From contig CAYWKU010000001.1 in the NCBI GenBank assembly GCA_964459325.1, positions 62,001 through 126,000 on the forward strand: 64,000 bases of DNA, in the 5' to 3' direction. Below are positions 43,674 through 52,146 of this stretch, piece after piece. The stretch's first letter is position 1. Every line of letters starts with the position of its first letter. A program made the position numbers and the translations under genes. The stretch comes from CAYWKU01 sp964459325 (GTDB taxonomy: Bacteria; RBG-13-61-14; CAYWKU01). A model generated the notes under the pieces. That model did not search any database. It was not told the DNA's origin and saw only the letters and a list, made by a program, of their open reading frames with translations.

Positions 43674-44696
43674 ATGGAAACGGAAAGCGCAAAAAAAGGA
43701 ACCGACCTCGAAGCCGTTGAACAACTGGCCAAAGCCAGAGAACTTATCCACCGGGAAGTCGGCAAAGTCATCATCGGACAGGCCGACGTTATCGAGCTGT
43801 TGCTTATTGCCCTCTTCTCGCGCGGCCATTGCATATTCGTCGGCGTGCCCGGTCTTGCCAAAACCCTCCTTGTGAGCACGCTGGCACGGGCGTTGAAGCT
43901 CGAGTTTCAGCGCATTCAGTTCACGCCCGACCTGATGCCCAGCGACATAACCGGCACGGATGTGCTGGAGGAGGATAAATCCACCGGCAAGCGGTTTTTC
44001 AAATTTGTGAAGGGGCCGATATTCTGCAACCTGCTCCTGGCGGATGAAATCAACCGCACCAGCCCCAAAACTCAGGCCGCGCTACTCCAGGCCATGCAGG
44101 AGTATCGGGTCACCGCGGCGGGAACGACTTACGAGTTGGAGCAGCCGTTTCTGGTTTTCGCCACCCAGAACCCCATTGAGCAGGAGGGGACTTACCCATT
44201 GCCGGAGGCGCAGCTTGACCGGTTCATGTTTCATATAGACGTCGATTATCCCAGCGGCGAAGAAGAGGTGGACATCGTCCAGAGCACCACCAGCGCTTAC
44301 GTCCCCGACCTGGAGCCGGTACTTTCGCCGGAGCATATAGTGGAATTGCAGGAGCTTGTCAGGCGGGTGCCCGCCAGCGACCACGTGGTCCGCTATGCGG
44401 TGAACCTCGTGCGACGTTCCAGGCCCGACCATCCGAAGGCGCCGGATTTCGTTAAAGAATGGGTGGCGTGGGGCGCCGGGCCGAGGGCCGCGCAGTACCT
44501 GACGCTGGGGGCGAAAGCCCGAGCGGTGTTGCAGGGCCGCTACGCCGCCAACAGCGAAGACGTAAGGGCGGTCATGTTGCCCGTGCTCAAACACCGGGTG
44601 CTGACCAACTTCCGTGCGGAAGCGGAAAACGTTACCAGCTCAGAAGTAATAAGAAAGCTCGCCGAAGCGGTTGGGGAGGGCGAGGAGCTTATTTGA
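43674..44696 (+). CDS. MoxR-family AAA+ ATPase
   Basis: This AAA+ chaperone-like ATPase of about 340 residues has Walker A VGVPGLAKTLL, Walker B LLADEINR followed by TSPKTQAALLQAMQE, and the sensor FATQNPIEQEGTYPLPEAQLDRF; the last is diagnostic of MoxR. ATGs at 43671 and 43674 both follow GAGGAG; the second is better spaced. MoxR proteins commonly help assemble metal-binding or von Willebrand A-domain proteins, but no such domain protein is in the locus. The stop overlaps the converging TPR gene by 8 bases. Confidence 0.94.
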   Translation: METESAKKGTDLEAVEQLAKARELIHREVGKVIIGQADVIELLLIALFSRGHCIFVGVPGLAKTLLVSTLARALKLEFQRIQFTPDLMPSDITGTDVLEEDKSTGKRFFKFVKGPIFCNLLLADEINRTSPKTQAALLQAMQEYRVTAAGTTYELEQPFLVFATQNPIEQEGTYPLPEAQLDRFMFHIDVDYPSGEEEVDIVQSTTSAYVPDLEPVLSPEHIVELQELVRRVPASDHVVRYAVNLVRRSRPDHPKAPDFVKEWVAWGAGPRAAQYLTLGAKARAVLQGRYAANSEDVRAVMLPVLKHRVLTNFRAEAENVTSSEVIRKLAEAVGEGEELI

Positions 44697-46017
44697 ATGC
44701 TTCGGGGTGGTTCAGTTGATACTCGGCCGCGAACTTCTCAAGCGAGTAAGCGGGACATTCCCTTAACGCCCTTCTCAAATATCTCTTTGCGGATTTTGCA
44801 CTATCGTCGGACCCTTTGATTGCTATGAAGTAGTACGCTTCGCACATTTTGCTGTTGCCGCCCAGGTTGATGTTTCTCAATTTCTCCAGCGTCTCGCTTT
44901 TCGAGTACTCGTCGGCCGCAAACATCAGGGCGGGGCGGCGCCATTCCACCGGGTGTGACGCTTCCAGGTAATCGCTCACCGCTCCCCGCGCCCATTTTTC
45001 CTGGCCCATTTTTCTCTGCACCGCCCAAGAGTGGAGCATCGCTCTTCCCGCCCCGGGCATTGTGCCGTAGGCAAGTTTCGCGTGCACGCAATCTTCGTGT
45101 GCGGTGCTCAAGTCTTTCTGCAAATACTCGACTACGCAGCGACCCAGATATGCTTCCGGCATTTCCTCGTTTGTCCATACAGCTTCGTTGTAGGTATGAC
45201 GGGCCTTTTCCAGGTCGCCGGAAGCAAGCTTCAATCGGGCAAGCCCGACCAATGGAGCGGCGCGGTCTTCGTGTTCCTTTCGGGTTTTCTCGAAAATATT
45301 TCGCGCTTTATCGATGTTTCCCATGGCCCACTGCGCGTAGCCGTAGAGCATGTTTTCTTTTATTTGATGGGATTCGGCGGATTCGATAAGCTCTTCGAGT
45401 AACTTCGCCGCTTCCCGGTATCGGCCCAGCTCCATAAGGCATTGAGCTTTGTACGTGCGGGCGTCCTCGCACTCCGTCTCGTCTTTCAGATAGGTGTCCA
45501 GGTCGTCGATTGCGCCGGAGTAGTCGCCGATGTCGGCTTTTATTCTTCCGCGGTAATAGTAGCAGTCGGCGCATTTTTCGTTGAGCTTTACTGCCCGGTC
45601 GATGATGTCCAGGGCTTCGTTGAACTCGCCCAGCATTCTTTTGGACCAAGCCTGGTGATAGAGGGCGCGGGATTTATCTTCCGGTTTATCGTATAAGTTG
45701 GCGGCGGCGCTGAAATCTCCCGCCGCGGAGTGGTAATTTTCCCGCTGAGCCTCTATTTCACCGCGATAAAAGTAGGGCGGAGGGTATGAGGAGTCGAGTT
45801 TTATGGCGTAGGTGAACTTCGAGTACGCGCCTTCGGTATCGCCGGATTCCATTTGCTTTTTGCCCGTCTCGGTAAGGAACTGCGCCAGCTCGCGTCTCTT
45901 TATGCAGGATGTGCCCATAAAAAGGGGCAAAGCCAGTAAAAAAACCAGCGTTACCAAGGGCAGGTATCCGGTGAATACTTGATTGGTATTATTGGAGCGT
46001 GATTTATGAAACCTCAT
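44689..46017 (-). CDS. TPR-repeat lipoprotein
   Basis: This 442-residue protein has a lipoprotein signal ending FMGTSC (lipobox Cys near residue 38) and about eight TPR-type repeats, for example YFYRGEIEAQRENYHSAAGDF and YYYRGRIKADIGDYSGAIDDL. It should be anchored to a membrane and act as a protein-binding scaffold. The ATG at 46017 is preferred over 46053 because it places the basic residues directly before the hydrophobic stretch. It ends against the MoxR gene. Confidence 0.8.
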   Translation of the reverse strand: MRFHKSRSNNTNQVFTGYLPLVTLVFLLALPLFMGTSCIKRRELAQFLTETGKKQMESGDTEGAYSKFTYAIKLDSSYPPPYFYRGEIEAQRENYHSAAGDFSAAANLYDKPEDKSRALYHQAWSKRMLGEFNEALDIIDRAVKLNEKCADCYYYRGRIKADIGDYSGAIDDLDTYLKDETECEDARTYKAQCLMELGRYREAAKLLEELIESAESHQIKENMLYGYAQWAMGNIDKARNIFEKTRKEHEDRAAPLVGLARLKLASGDLEKARHTYNEAVWTNEEMPEAYLGRCVVEYLQKDLSTAHEDCVHAKLAYGTMPGAGRAMLHSWAVQRKMGQEKWARGAVSDYLEASHPVEWRRPALMFAADEYSKSETLEKLRNINLGGNSKMCEAYYFIAIKGSDDSAKSAKRYLRRALRECPAYSLEKFAAEYQLNHPEAFK

Positions 46018-46045
46018 TATATATGAGTTTGAAGGGTGTGTTTCA

Positions 46046-46062
46046 AGTTTCAAGTATCAGGT
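46046..46062 (+). repeat. left arm of a 17-bp inverted repeat bounding an island
   Basis: AGTTTCAAGTATCAGGT here is the exact reverse complement of 48809-48825. The near-repeat TATCAGGT and TTTCAAG surround it. Similar tttcaagtatcaggt tracts are, to my knowledge, often seen beside four-helix-bundle protein genes. Confidence 0.75.
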
Positions 46063-46296
46063 ATCAGGTTCGGATGGGGTATCCTTGTATATTTCCTCCA
46101 TTATTTCATCAACTCCTTCCTTGAGAGTTTTACGTTTTACCGGTTTGTGTTTCGTGCCGGTATATCTGCTCTTTTTGAGGGAAGAGATAAGCCCTGCAAT
46201 CATTTTCGAAGTTCTTTGCACTTTGTCCGGTAATTTCTCGAATTGGTTGTTGACCACCGGGCACCAACCGCATGAATTCGTTTGGCTGTTTGACAA
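46057..46296 (-). CDS. possible small basic protein
   Basis: This frame encodes 79 residues, mostly Lys and Ser rich, with CGWC near the amino end. It overlaps the left repeat arm and is antisense to the very start of the GIY-YIG remnant. No family is recognised and no ribosome site is evident; it could be a chance frame. Confidence 0.3.
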   Translation of the reverse strand: MSNSQTNSCGWCPVVNNQFEKLPDKVQRTSKMIAGLISSLKKSRYTGTKHKPVKRKTLKEGVDEIMEEIYKDTPSEPDT

Positions 46297-46388
46297 TGGC
46301 TGAATGCTGGGTATATATTACCAAACTCGATGTTACTGGCAGACGCTATGCAGGTATAACGTATGACCTTAACCATTGGAGGAGGTAA
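46296..46388 (+). pseudogene. GIY-YIG nuclease amino-terminal remnant
   Basis: Thirty codons encode a protein start with WVYITKLD and RRYAGITYDLNHW, which match the first two strands and helix start of a GIY-YIG nuclease (xYxY...G..Y.GiT.dl..R). The frame then stops at TAA (46386-46388) directly before the ankyrin gene. The last codons, AGG AGG, also form the ribosome-binding site of that gene. The rest of the nuclease is missing, so this is a truncated gene or a fusion boundary. Confidence 0.6.
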
Positions 46389-48491
46389 ATGGATCCGGAA
46401 GACAACAAATCATCTCTCCAAGCTTTACACGATTCTGCAAGAACAAACGATCTTAAAACCCTGCTGAGCTTGCTTGATAACACTAATATCAATTCTCTTC
46501 TGCACGGAAGAACCCTTCTTCATAGCACTGTTTTCTGGGGTCATTCTGAAATGACAACATATCTGTTGAAACAGGGCGCTGACGTTAATGCTCGAACCAA
46601 TAACGGCGAGACACCATTACACATAGCCGTTCTTCGAAATCGCGTCAACATTGCACGAATACTCCTGGACTTCAACGCCGATGTTAATAGAAAGAATAAA
46701 GAGGGCTATACGCCCCTCAACCTTGCACGTAAAAAAGGCCTGAAAGATATAACAGCCTTGTTGCTTAAATCTTCCAAACCTTCATCGGAAGAATTCCACA
46801 CCGGCTTTTTTAAAAGTATATCTAATATTTTTATGTCTGCTATGGTCTTTATTATTGCATTGATCTTACGTGTGATGTTTCAGGTCTTTTCTCCATTGGG
46901 CATCAGTATTGACGTGGATAATATGAGCGCTGATTCGGCTTTTAAAAAACTATTAAAATATCGCTTGGAACAAAAAACATCCCAAGGAAACGAATATATA
47001 ATAATATACATAACGTTAGTTATATGTCTTTTGGTTCTGGTAGTTTCAAAAAGTGCTATTATTATTTTTTTAAGCTTTTATGTGCTTACTTTTCCTCTCG
47101 CTGGCGTTTTATCAATCCTGGAAGCCCGGAAAAGAAACTGGAAAAGAAGGTGGCTGGCATATCCGTTCTTTTTCTTGCCGTTTATTAATTGGCCTATTTT
47201 TCTATTCATGTATGCATCCAGAATCGCAGTTGGACAAAAACAAAAGCTGGTTGGGATTGGCGGGATTTTTGTTGGCATAGCATTCGCTTCTGCTATGCAA
47301 GGGGACTTTGAAAGGGCGTTAGATAAGGCATTTGACAAGGGGGGATTACTTGATTTACTACTTTATGCGCCATTAGTTGTTTCCCTTCCTGTAATAATAG
47401 GTGTAATCGGAATAATGATGCAGATATCAGTTGTCATTTCCAGCAAAAGAATTCTGAAAAAGCAGACAGAACATAAGAATGAAAAGGTTCGACAGGAAAT
47501 GAGGAACGAACAAGCCAAGAAGAAAGACCCCGAGGCAATTGTAGACGAATCTGTCAAGTTACTGGAGATACCAGGGACAAATTATACCGATGCCCCAATT
47601 GACAGTAAACAAAAAATAACGGACTCAACAGGGGATAACTCCTCAATACCTGACGCGGCTTCTGGGAAAACCACGGATACACGGCCATGCCCCAAATGCG
47701 GCCATAGTGTCCCGGCAAAACAGGATGAATGCCCTAACTGTCAGGTTTATATCAGTAAATATGAAATAATGATGCAGAAAAGAGCTTCAATGAATATCGC
47801 TCCGCGGCAGGGTAAGATTAACGTTTCATCTCCTGTAAAGTACAGAAAGGAACAACATAATAAAAAAAAGTTGAAAAAACTGATTGTTCTTTCCGGGATT
47901 ATTATAATATTGGGAGTTATAATTACATCATTATCGATTGATCTGTACGAGATGCGCCATATGATTCTAATGAGCGAAGAAGATAAAAATCAGGAGGCGC
48001 TGAAAAGCATTGTATTCGCTTGTGAATGTTACTATATTGATAAAGAAAACTACCCCGAAAGACTGTACGCTTTATACAAACCCGTTGCTTACCTTGGTTC
48101 CTGGAAAAATAATTTCACTTATGAAAAAAAATCCGATAACTTTATTGTCAGATGGAAGGAAAATAACGGAGAGAAGAAAATTTATGAGCACCCGGGGAAT
48201 GGAGAAATAGATGACTCACTCCGTACTACATACGAAGATATTAGACCATCTCCCTATGGCCAAAGGATCACACATAGTAAAAAAGTGGATGGAAGTGATG
48301 TGGAAATATATGATAATTTGGGTTTGGGATGTGTTATTCAAAAAAGTAGCAGAATAACAAATACTACGACAAGGTGGGATCTTAAAAAAGGGAAAATATG
48401 GGAAATACGAGACGGAGATGATACGGTAGATATAATAGAAAATATAATACAAAGAAAGAAGAAATGGATAAAAAGCCTATCGAAAAATTGA
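46389..48491 (+). CDS. ankyrin-repeat multipass membrane protein with zinc ribbon
   Basis: This 700-residue protein is built in blocks. Residues about 10-130 are ankyrin repeats (GRTLLHSTVFWGHSEMTTYLL, NGETPLHIAVLRNRVNIARI). About six hydrophobic segments lie between 148 and 352. A charged linker leads to a zinc ribbon at 434-451 (CPKC, CPNC). Another membrane helix lies at 497-517, and the carboxy region (CECYYIDKENYPERLYAL) resembles the globular part of type IV pseudopilins. I do not recognise the whole architecture. The gene is AT-rich compared with its neighbours. GGAGGAGG lies just before the ATG. It sits inside the island bounded by the 17-bp inverted repeat. Confidence 0.75.
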   Translation: MDPEDNKSSLQALHDSARTNDLKTLLSLLDNTNINSLLHGRTLLHSTVFWGHSEMTTYLLKQGADVNARTNNGETPLHIAVLRNRVNIARILLDFNADVNRKNKEGYTPLNLARKKGLKDITALLLKSSKPSSEEFHTGFFKSISNIFMSAMVFIIALILRVMFQVFSPLGISIDVDNMSADSAFKKLLKYRLEQKTSQGNEYIIIYITLVICLLVLVVSKSAIIIFLSFYVLTFPLAGVLSILEARKRNWKRRWLAYPFFFLPFINWPIFLFMYASRIAVGQKQKLVGIGGIFVGIAFASAMQGDFERALDKAFDKGGLLDLLLYAPLVVSLPVIIGVIGIMMQISVVISSKRILKKQTEHKNEKVRQEMRNEQAKKKDPEAIVDESVKLLEIPGTNYTDAPIDSKQKITDSTGDNSSIPDAASGKTTDTRPCPKCGHSVPAKQDECPNCQVYISKYEIMMQKRASMNIAPRQGKINVSSPVKYRKEQHNKKKLKKLIVLSGIIIILGVIITSLSIDLYEMRHMILMSEEDKNQEALKSIVFACECYYIDKENYPERLYALYKPVAYLGSWKNNFTYEKKSDNFIVRWKENNGEKKIYEHPGNGEIDDSLRTTYEDIRPSPYGQRITHSKKVDGSDVEIYDNLGLGCVIQKSSRITNTTTRWDLKKGKIWEIRDGDDTVDIIENIIQRKKKWIKSLSKN

Positions 48492-48492
48492 A

Positions 48493-48786
48493 TTAGGGAT
48501 AAGTGTTGCTTATATAACCCACGTCCAATGCTCTATATAATTGAGTTCTTACCTCTACGGCCGAGCCTTTGGCTATAAGCAGGAAGTGAACAAAGTCGTT
48601 ACGGTTATCCCTCTCGAAGCCTTCAGCAATATTGGAAGCTATCGATACTGATGCCCGACGAATTTGGTCCTGGAGCCCCCTGTCGCTTTGCCACTGCCCG
48701 GATTTGGTCATTTCATATATTTCCTTTGTCAGGCTTCTGGCTTCTTTCCATACTTTCAAGTCCTCGAATCTTTCCACGAATGCCAT
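48493..48786 (-). CDS. four-helix bundle protein (S23/IVP family), truncated
   Basis: This 97-residue protein belongs to the four-helix-bundle family first known from 23S rRNA intervening sequences. FEDLKVWKEARSLTKEIYEMT, LQDQIRRASVSIASNIAEGFER and FLLIAKGSAVEVRTQL are all family landmarks. It stops after ALDVGYIS, where relatives continue for a further helix of 20-25 residues; the truncation falls one base from the ankyrin gene stop. Function of these proteins is unknown. The right repeat arm lies 23 bases upstream of its start. Confidence 0.8.
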   Translation of the reverse strand: MAFVERFEDLKVWKEARSLTKEIYEMTKSGQWQSDRGLQDQIRRASVSIASNIAEGFERDNRNDFVHFLLIAKGSAVEVRTQLYRALDVGYISNTYP

Positions 48787-48808
48787 GTCGGACCTCTTTA
48801 TACTTGAA

Positions 48809-48825
48809 ACCTGATACTTGAAACT
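48809..48825 (-). repeat. right arm of the 17-bp inverted repeat
   Basis: ACCTGATACTTGAAACT is the exact reverse complement of 46046-46062. It lies between the four-helix-bundle start and the end of the next gene; a second partial copy ATACTTGAAAC overlaps its left side at 48800-48810. Confidence 0.75.
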
Positions 48826-48829
48826 CTCT

Positions 48830-49336
48830 TCACCTCACATACTGGAAAGTGACCAGGAGCTCATCCAGAAAATGCTTGTTGTCTTCAAATGTTCCCTTTT
48901 CGGCCCCGGTGAACATGGCGTAGAAGTAGGGGTCGTGCTGAGTAAAGAAGCACATCATCCGGAAATCTTTCCCGTTGAACTGCGCGTCGTAAATTATGTA
49001 AAGACCCTTTAGATTGTTAAACCCTCTTTCCTCGCTTTTTACCTCCACGGCCTTGTCCAGAATTTTGTCTTCGAAGAAATCCTTGAAGGCTTTTAAATCG
49101 ATTTCCTGCCCCACTTCCATGCTTGCAATGGCAGCCACTTTTTCGGCTTGGTGGTCGGAGGCGAGTATCATGTGGGCCTGCTTACCGTCTTCCCTTACCA
49201 TCACCTGGTATTCCGTATTCCATCCGTCGGGAATCCTGACCTGTGCGTGATGATTGATGTTGGTCATCCAGGCGGCGTAGGCGACCGTGGCCGACAGAGC
49301 CGCTACGGCGGCGCAAGCGATTATAACCTTCTTCAT
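48830..49336 (-). CDS. secreted protein, unknown
   Basis: This 168-residue exported protein has a clean Sec signal (residues 1-21, cut after AYA). The mature part (ILASDHQAEKVAAIASMEVGQEI, GLYIIYDAQFNGKDFRMMCFFT) resembles small PsbP/DUF1795-like folds, which I cannot confirm. The gene follows aroB by 18 bases and is preceded by AGGAGG, so it may be cotranscribed with aroB. No function is assigned. Confidence 0.65.
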   Translation of the reverse strand: MKKVIIACAAVAALSATVAYAAWMTNINHHAQVRIPDGWNTEYQVMVREDGKQAHMILASDHQAEKVAAIASMEVGQEIDLKAFKDFFEDKILDKAVEVKSEERGFNNLKGLYIIYDAQFNGKDFRMMCFFTQHDPYFYAMFTGAEKGTFEDNKHFLDELLVTFQYVR

Positions 49337-49354
49337 TTTTAACTCCTCCTTTTT

Positions 49355-50458
49355 TTAGTTACTGAACTTTTTCAGCGCCGACCTTATAACTCTCGTGGTC
49401 GGCGATACAGTCCACAGGCCTTCCGATGTTTTGTGAAATTTACCGATTTTTTCCGGAAGCGCCATTCGCACCCGTTGTTTTCGGGATTTTTTATCCAGCT
49501 TCATGGTCTCCAGCAAATCTTCTGTTTTTGTGTTTTTGGGAAGCTTAAGTCCAAAGCGAAACTTTTTCAGCAATTCCGTTATTTTTTCGACATCCTCGCC
49601 GGGGATGAGCTTTATCCGGCGGGCGATTTCCACCTCGACGGCCATGCCGGTTGCCACCGCTTCGCCGTGAAGGCTCCGGTAGCCGGAAAGTTTTTCTATG
49701 GCGTGGCCCACGGTATGCCCGAAATTGAGCACCTGCCTCAAGTTTCCTTCGCGCTCGTCTCCGGAAACTATCCCGGCCTTGACGGAGCAGTTTTTCGCCA
49801 GCACCGGCTCCATCGCATCGGGACGGGCTTTGAGCAGCTCGTCCGATTGTTGCCAAAGTTGGTTGAACAGCTCGCGGTCGGCGATGACCGCATGCTTGAT
49901 AACCTCGGCCATTCCCGCCTTAATCTGGCGTTTCGGGAGGCTTTCGAGGTACTTCGGGTCTATGAACACCGCCTTGGGCTGGTAGAAAGCGCCCACGAGG
50001 TTTTTTCCCGCCGGAACGTCTATTCCGGTTTTACCTCCCACCGAGGAGTCAACCATGGCCAACAGAGTTGTCGGTACCTGAATGTAAGGAATTCCTCTCA
50101 TGTAAGTGGCGGCCACGAATCCCGCCACGTCGCCGGTTACGCCGCCGCCCAGGGCTATGATGCAGCCGTCCCTTCCCATGCCGCGCTCGAGCAGTTCGTC
50201 TTCTATCTTTTCCTTTATCTTCCGCGACTTGCTTTTCTCTCCGGGAGGGAAGGTTATCAGGGTGCAGTTGAGGTGTGCCCGGCGCATGTTTTTAAGGAAA
50301 TTGCCTCCATGCAGGTCCCCGACCTTGCGGTCGGCGATGACGGCGTAGGAATGAGCGGGTGGGAGCAGGGCCGGAATTTCCTTCGAGATTCCTGCGGAAA
50401 TATGTATCGAATACGAATCGTCCCTTTTCCCCGCGAGCTTTACATCGAGTTTGCGCAT
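49355..50458 (-). CDS. aroB: 3-dehydroquinate synthase
   Basis: This 367-residue NAD- and metal-dependent enzyme catalyses the second step of the shikimate pathway. GGGVTGDVAGFVAATYMRG, VPTTLLAMVDSSVGGKTG, and NFGHTVGHAIEKLSGY with the metal His are all intact, and the length is normal. The ATG at 50458 was preferred; an upstream ATG at 50479 adds a hydrophobic heptapeptide. Neither has a good ribosome site. No other aro gene is nearby. Confidence 0.96.
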   Translation of the reverse strand: MRKLDVKLAGKRDDSYSIHISAGISKEIPALLPPAHSYAVIADRKVGDLHGGNFLKNMRRAHLNCTLITFPPGEKSKSRKIKEKIEDELLERGMGRDGCIIALGGGVTGDVAGFVAATYMRGIPYIQVPTTLLAMVDSSVGGKTGIDVPAGKNLVGAFYQPKAVFIDPKYLESLPKRQIKAGMAEVIKHAVIADRELFNQLWQQSDELLKARPDAMEPVLAKNCSVKAGIVSGDEREGNLRQVLNFGHTVGHAIEKLSGYRSLHGEAVATGMAVEVEIARRIKLIPGEDVEKITELLKKFRFGLKLPKNTKTEDLLETMKLDKKSRKQRVRMALPEKIGKFHKTSEGLWTVSPTTRVIRSALKKFSN

Positions 50459-50541
50459 TACAACAAATAAGTTAGGCAAAAAGACCGTTTATCACAATCA
50501 AAAACAACCCCGCTGTTCCCACAAGGTAGAATACTTTGCCT

Positions 50542-51315
50542 TTACGGCCTTATTTGAAATCGCTCAATCCCCTTCGCCAATCCTTTTTCAGTTTCCACAA
50601 ACAGGCCCATTATTACCGGGTCGGCCTTTTCCGGCTCCAGCTTTCTCGGCATGCCTTTTAAGAGGCGTACCAGCGATTCATCCATTCTGAAACCTATGAC
50701 GCCGCCCGCTCCGCCGGTCATTCCGATGTCGCAGATGAAAGCCGTACCCTTGGGCAGTATTTTTTCGTCGGCGGTCTGAACGTGGGTATGAGAGCCCGCC
50801 ACCGCGGCCACCTTGCCGTCGAAGTACCGGGCGAAGGCCTCCTTTTCGCTGGTGGCTTCGGCGTGAAAGTCCACCACTACCACATCCACGTCGGGAAGCT
50901 CTTCGAGTATGGCTTCCATTTTTCTGAAAGGGCAATCGATGGGAGGCATCATTATCCGGCCCTGCAGGTTTACCACCGCCACTTTGTGATTGTTTTTTTC
51001 GATAACCGTCCACCCGAAGCCGGGGGTTTCCGGTGGATAGTTGGCCGGTCTCAAAAGCCTCTCCTGCTCGCTGAGCCACCCCTCGATTTCCACCTCGCGC
51101 CTGTCCCAGATATGGTTGCCGCTGGTGATAACGTCAACGCCCGTTTTGAACAGGGTCTGGGTTACCTTCTGGGTGATTCCGAACCCGGCCGCCGCGTTTT
51201 CCCCGTTGGCTATTACAAGCTCGGGCCGGTATCGCTCCACCACGGCGGGCATCAGTTTGGACAAAGCCGACCTGCCGGGCCGACCTATAATATCTCCTAT
51301 GAATACTACTCGCAT
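50542..51315 (-). CDS. YmdB-type metallophosphoesterase
   Basis: This 257-residue protein belongs to the YmdB/TIGR00282 family of cyclic-nucleotide phosphodiesterases. The di-metal site motifs are FIGDIIGRPGR, NGENAAAGFG, SGNHIWDRRE, DFHAEATSEKEA and GSHTHVQTADE. The ATG at 51315 (VVFIGD immediately after) is preferred over 51351. It lies between cbiO and aroB, with 42 bases to cbiO. Its cellular substrate is not settled in the literature that I know. Confidence 0.93.
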   Translation of the reverse strand: MRVVFIGDIIGRPGRSALSKLMPAVVERYRPELVIANGENAAAGFGITQKVTQTLFKTGVDVITSGNHIWDRREVEIEGWLSEQERLLRPANYPPETPGFGWTVIEKNNHKVAVVNLQGRIMMPPIDCPFRKMEAILEELPDVDVVVVDFHAEATSEKEAFARYFDGKVAAVAGSHTHVQTADEKILPKGTAFICDIGMTGGAGGVIGFRMDESLVRLLKGMPRKLEPEKADPVIMGLFVETEKGLAKGIERFQIRP

Positions 51316-51357
51316 GTGGGAAAGTATATTTTGCATAGCTCGAGGGAGCAACCGAGG

Positions 51358-52146
51358 TTAACATTCCCCCGAATGCTCGCGCCTGCGGCGGTGCTCGTGA
51401 CGATGGGGCAACAGTGAATGAGGAACTTCCAGGCCCGCGTATTTCATAAGCCCGGCATCACCGAATATCTCGAACGGGTCGCCGTCGGCCACCACTTTGC
51501 CGGAGCGGAGCAGAATCACCCGGTTGCACAAGTCCAGTATCATCTCCAGGTCGTGGCCGGTTATCAGCCGTGTATTTTCCAGGCCGTCGAGATGGCTTAT
51601 CAGGTTCCGGCGGGCCGGGGGGTCGAGGTGGGAGCTGGGTTCGTCCAGAAGCAGTATTTCCGGCTCCATAACCAGCACCCCCGCCAGTGCCGCCAGCCTT
51701 TTCTGGCCGCCGGAGAGATGGCCGGGGAACTTGTGTTCCATGCCTTCAAGCCCCCGGTCGGCCAGCGTTTTTTTGACCTTTCGGTCAAGCAACTTTTTTC
51801 CCATATTACGTTGGACAAGCCCGAAGGCAACATCGTCGTAAACCGTCGGCATGAAAAGCTGGTCGTCCGGGTTCTGGAAGATGAGGCCGATTTTTTCCCG
51901 GACTTCCTTTAAATTTTTCCTGGTCAGCTCGATTTCGCCGACGGTTATTTTCCCCTTTTCGGGGGTTGCGAATCCTACGGCGCAGCTTATCAGGGTGGAT
52001 TTGCCCGCTCCGGAAGCCCCGGCGATTCCGACACATTCTCCGTTGCAGATGGTAAAGCTCAACTCCTCCAGGGCTCGGGTTCCGTCCTGGTATGTGAAAG
52101 TGACTCCGTCAAGCTGTATTGCCGCGGTCAAATTGAAACTCCCCAT
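51358..52146 (-). CDS. cbiO: cobalt/nickel ECF transporter ATPase
   Basis: This 262-residue ATPase energises uptake with CbiQ and CbiM. Walker A is GASGAGKST, the ECF-type Q-loop is FQNPDDQLF, the signature is LSGGQKRLAALA, Walker B is ILLLDEP, and the switch His is GHDLEMIL. The carboxy tail is His/Arg-rich (SLLPHRHEHRRRREH), which may bind metal. The start at 52146 overlaps cbiQ by 19 bases. Confidence 0.92.
   Translation of the reverse strand: MGSFNLTAAIQLDGVTFTYQDGTRALEELSFTICNGECVGIAGASGAGKSTLISCAVGFATPEKGKITVGEIELTRKNLKEVREKIGLIFQNPDDQLFMPTVYDDVAFGLVQRNMGKKLLDRKVKKTLADRGLEGMEHKFPGHLSGGQKRLAALAGVLVMEPEILLLDEPSSHLDPPARRNLISHLDGLENTRLITGHDLEMILDLCNRVILLRSGKVVADGDPFEIFGDAGLMKYAGLEVPHSLLPHRHEHRRRREHSGEC

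Noticed and set aside
48493..48786. toxin-antitoxin pair of the four-helix-bundle gene with a neighbour
   Set aside because: No coupled small partner gene is on the same strand, and the family has no proven toxin role.
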